Shown one piece after another: positions 63,797-64,000 of a stretch of DNA of 64,000 nucleotides. Each line of letters opens with the position of its first letter. The stretch's first letter is position 1. The DNA comes from Nocardioides sp. SYSU D00065 (GTDB lineage Bacteria; Actinomycetota; Actinomycetes; Propionibacteriales; Nocardioidaceae): the NCBI RefSeq assembly GCF_017916425.1, contig NZ_JAFMSX010000001.1, positions 1,426,001-1,490,000 of the forward strand, written 5' to 3'. A program made the translations under genes and the position numbers. Below the pieces are notes generated by a model. That model saw nothing but the letters and a program-made list of their open reading frames with translations, searched no databases and was not told the origin of the DNA.

Positions 63797-64000
63797 ATGC
63801 CGCAGGGAGTGCCCACCACCGTCCCCGACGACGGCCTGACCACGCGCCAGCGCCGCAACCGCCCGCTGCTCGCGGTCCACACCGGCGACGGCAAGGGCAA
63901 GTCGACCGCCGCCTTCGGCCTCGCGCTGCGCGGCTGGAACCAGGGCTTCGACATCGGGGTGTTCCAGTTCGTGAAGTCCGCGAAGTGGCGCATCGGCGAG
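63797..64000 (+). CDS. cobO: Cob(I)yrinic acid a,c-diamide adenosyltransferase (3' truncated by window edge)
   Basis: Only the first 68 residues are in the window, from ATG 63797. After a basic leader, AVHTGDGKGKSTAAFGLALRGWNQG has the P-loop (GDGKGKST) characteristic of CobO/CobA-type adenosyltransferases. It puts the adenosyl group on cobalt. It follows bluB by one base, so the cob operon continues past the window. Confidence 0.92.
   Translation, partial: MPQGVPTTVPDDGLTTRQRRNRPLLAVHTGDGKGKSTAAFGLALRGWNQGFDIGVFQFVKSAKWRIGE

Overview
The window is very GC-rich (about 70% or more over most of its length), uses many GTG starts, and its genes are packed in operons joined by four-base GTGA or ATGA overlaps. 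With a complete aerobic-type cobalamin set, GntR/LysR-controlled sugar-acid operons, HspR-type control of clpB and actinobacterial small hypothetical proteins, it looks like chromosomal DNA of a high-GC actinobacterium, most likely Nocardioidaceae (Nocardioides-like). That assignment rests on gene content and codon style, not on a database search.

Region 1 (1-9.3 kb) is housekeeping and accessory: a truncated PLP aminotransferase, two tandem related membrane proteins, an ABC exporter pair, an isochorismatase-like hydrolase with a PfkB kinase, a DUF1905 protein, a BrkB-type membrane protein and a CYP152-like peroxygenase P450. An 80-bp near-perfect palindrome lies at 4924-5003.

Region 2 (9.3-33 kb) is devoted to sugar acids and 2-hydroxy acids. 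A leftward operon (kdgD, ketoglutarate semialdehyde dehydrogenase, gudD, hydrolase, P450) can turn D-glucarate into 2-oxoglutarate. A rightward operon (tctC-tctB-tctA, UspA, second dehydratase) probably imports such acids. The two operons share a promoter/operator module, and a LysR regulator is divergent from the second. A third dehydratase with its own FadR-type repressor, an FMN hydroxyacid oxidase, a D-2-hydroxyacid dehydrogenase, an AEC carrier and a GlcD-type oxidase follow. Two arrays of hairpin repeats with a period of about 82 bp flank a small SRPBCC/ArsR cassette at 24.7-26.3 kb.

Region 3 (33-38.3 kb) has a secreted M12-type metalloprotease, a CPBP membrane protease and clpB with a HAIR operator. 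Region 4 (38.4-47 kb and 59.7-64 kb) is aerobic cobalamin synthesis (cobF, cobN, cobG-like, cobH, cobIJ fusion, cobM; then cobL, chelatase ATPase, bluB, cobO) with three cobalamin riboswitches. The two halves are separated by 12.7 kb (47.1-59.7 kb) of unrelated genes: lipoproteins, a phosphatase, a phage-like helicase, azlCD and, at 53.5-59.7 kb, a lower-GC accessory segment with an OLD-family ATPase/nuclease and an ORC-like ATPase that may be a defence island. Several families of small dispersed hairpin elements occur, one of which supplies the stop codons of two cob genes.
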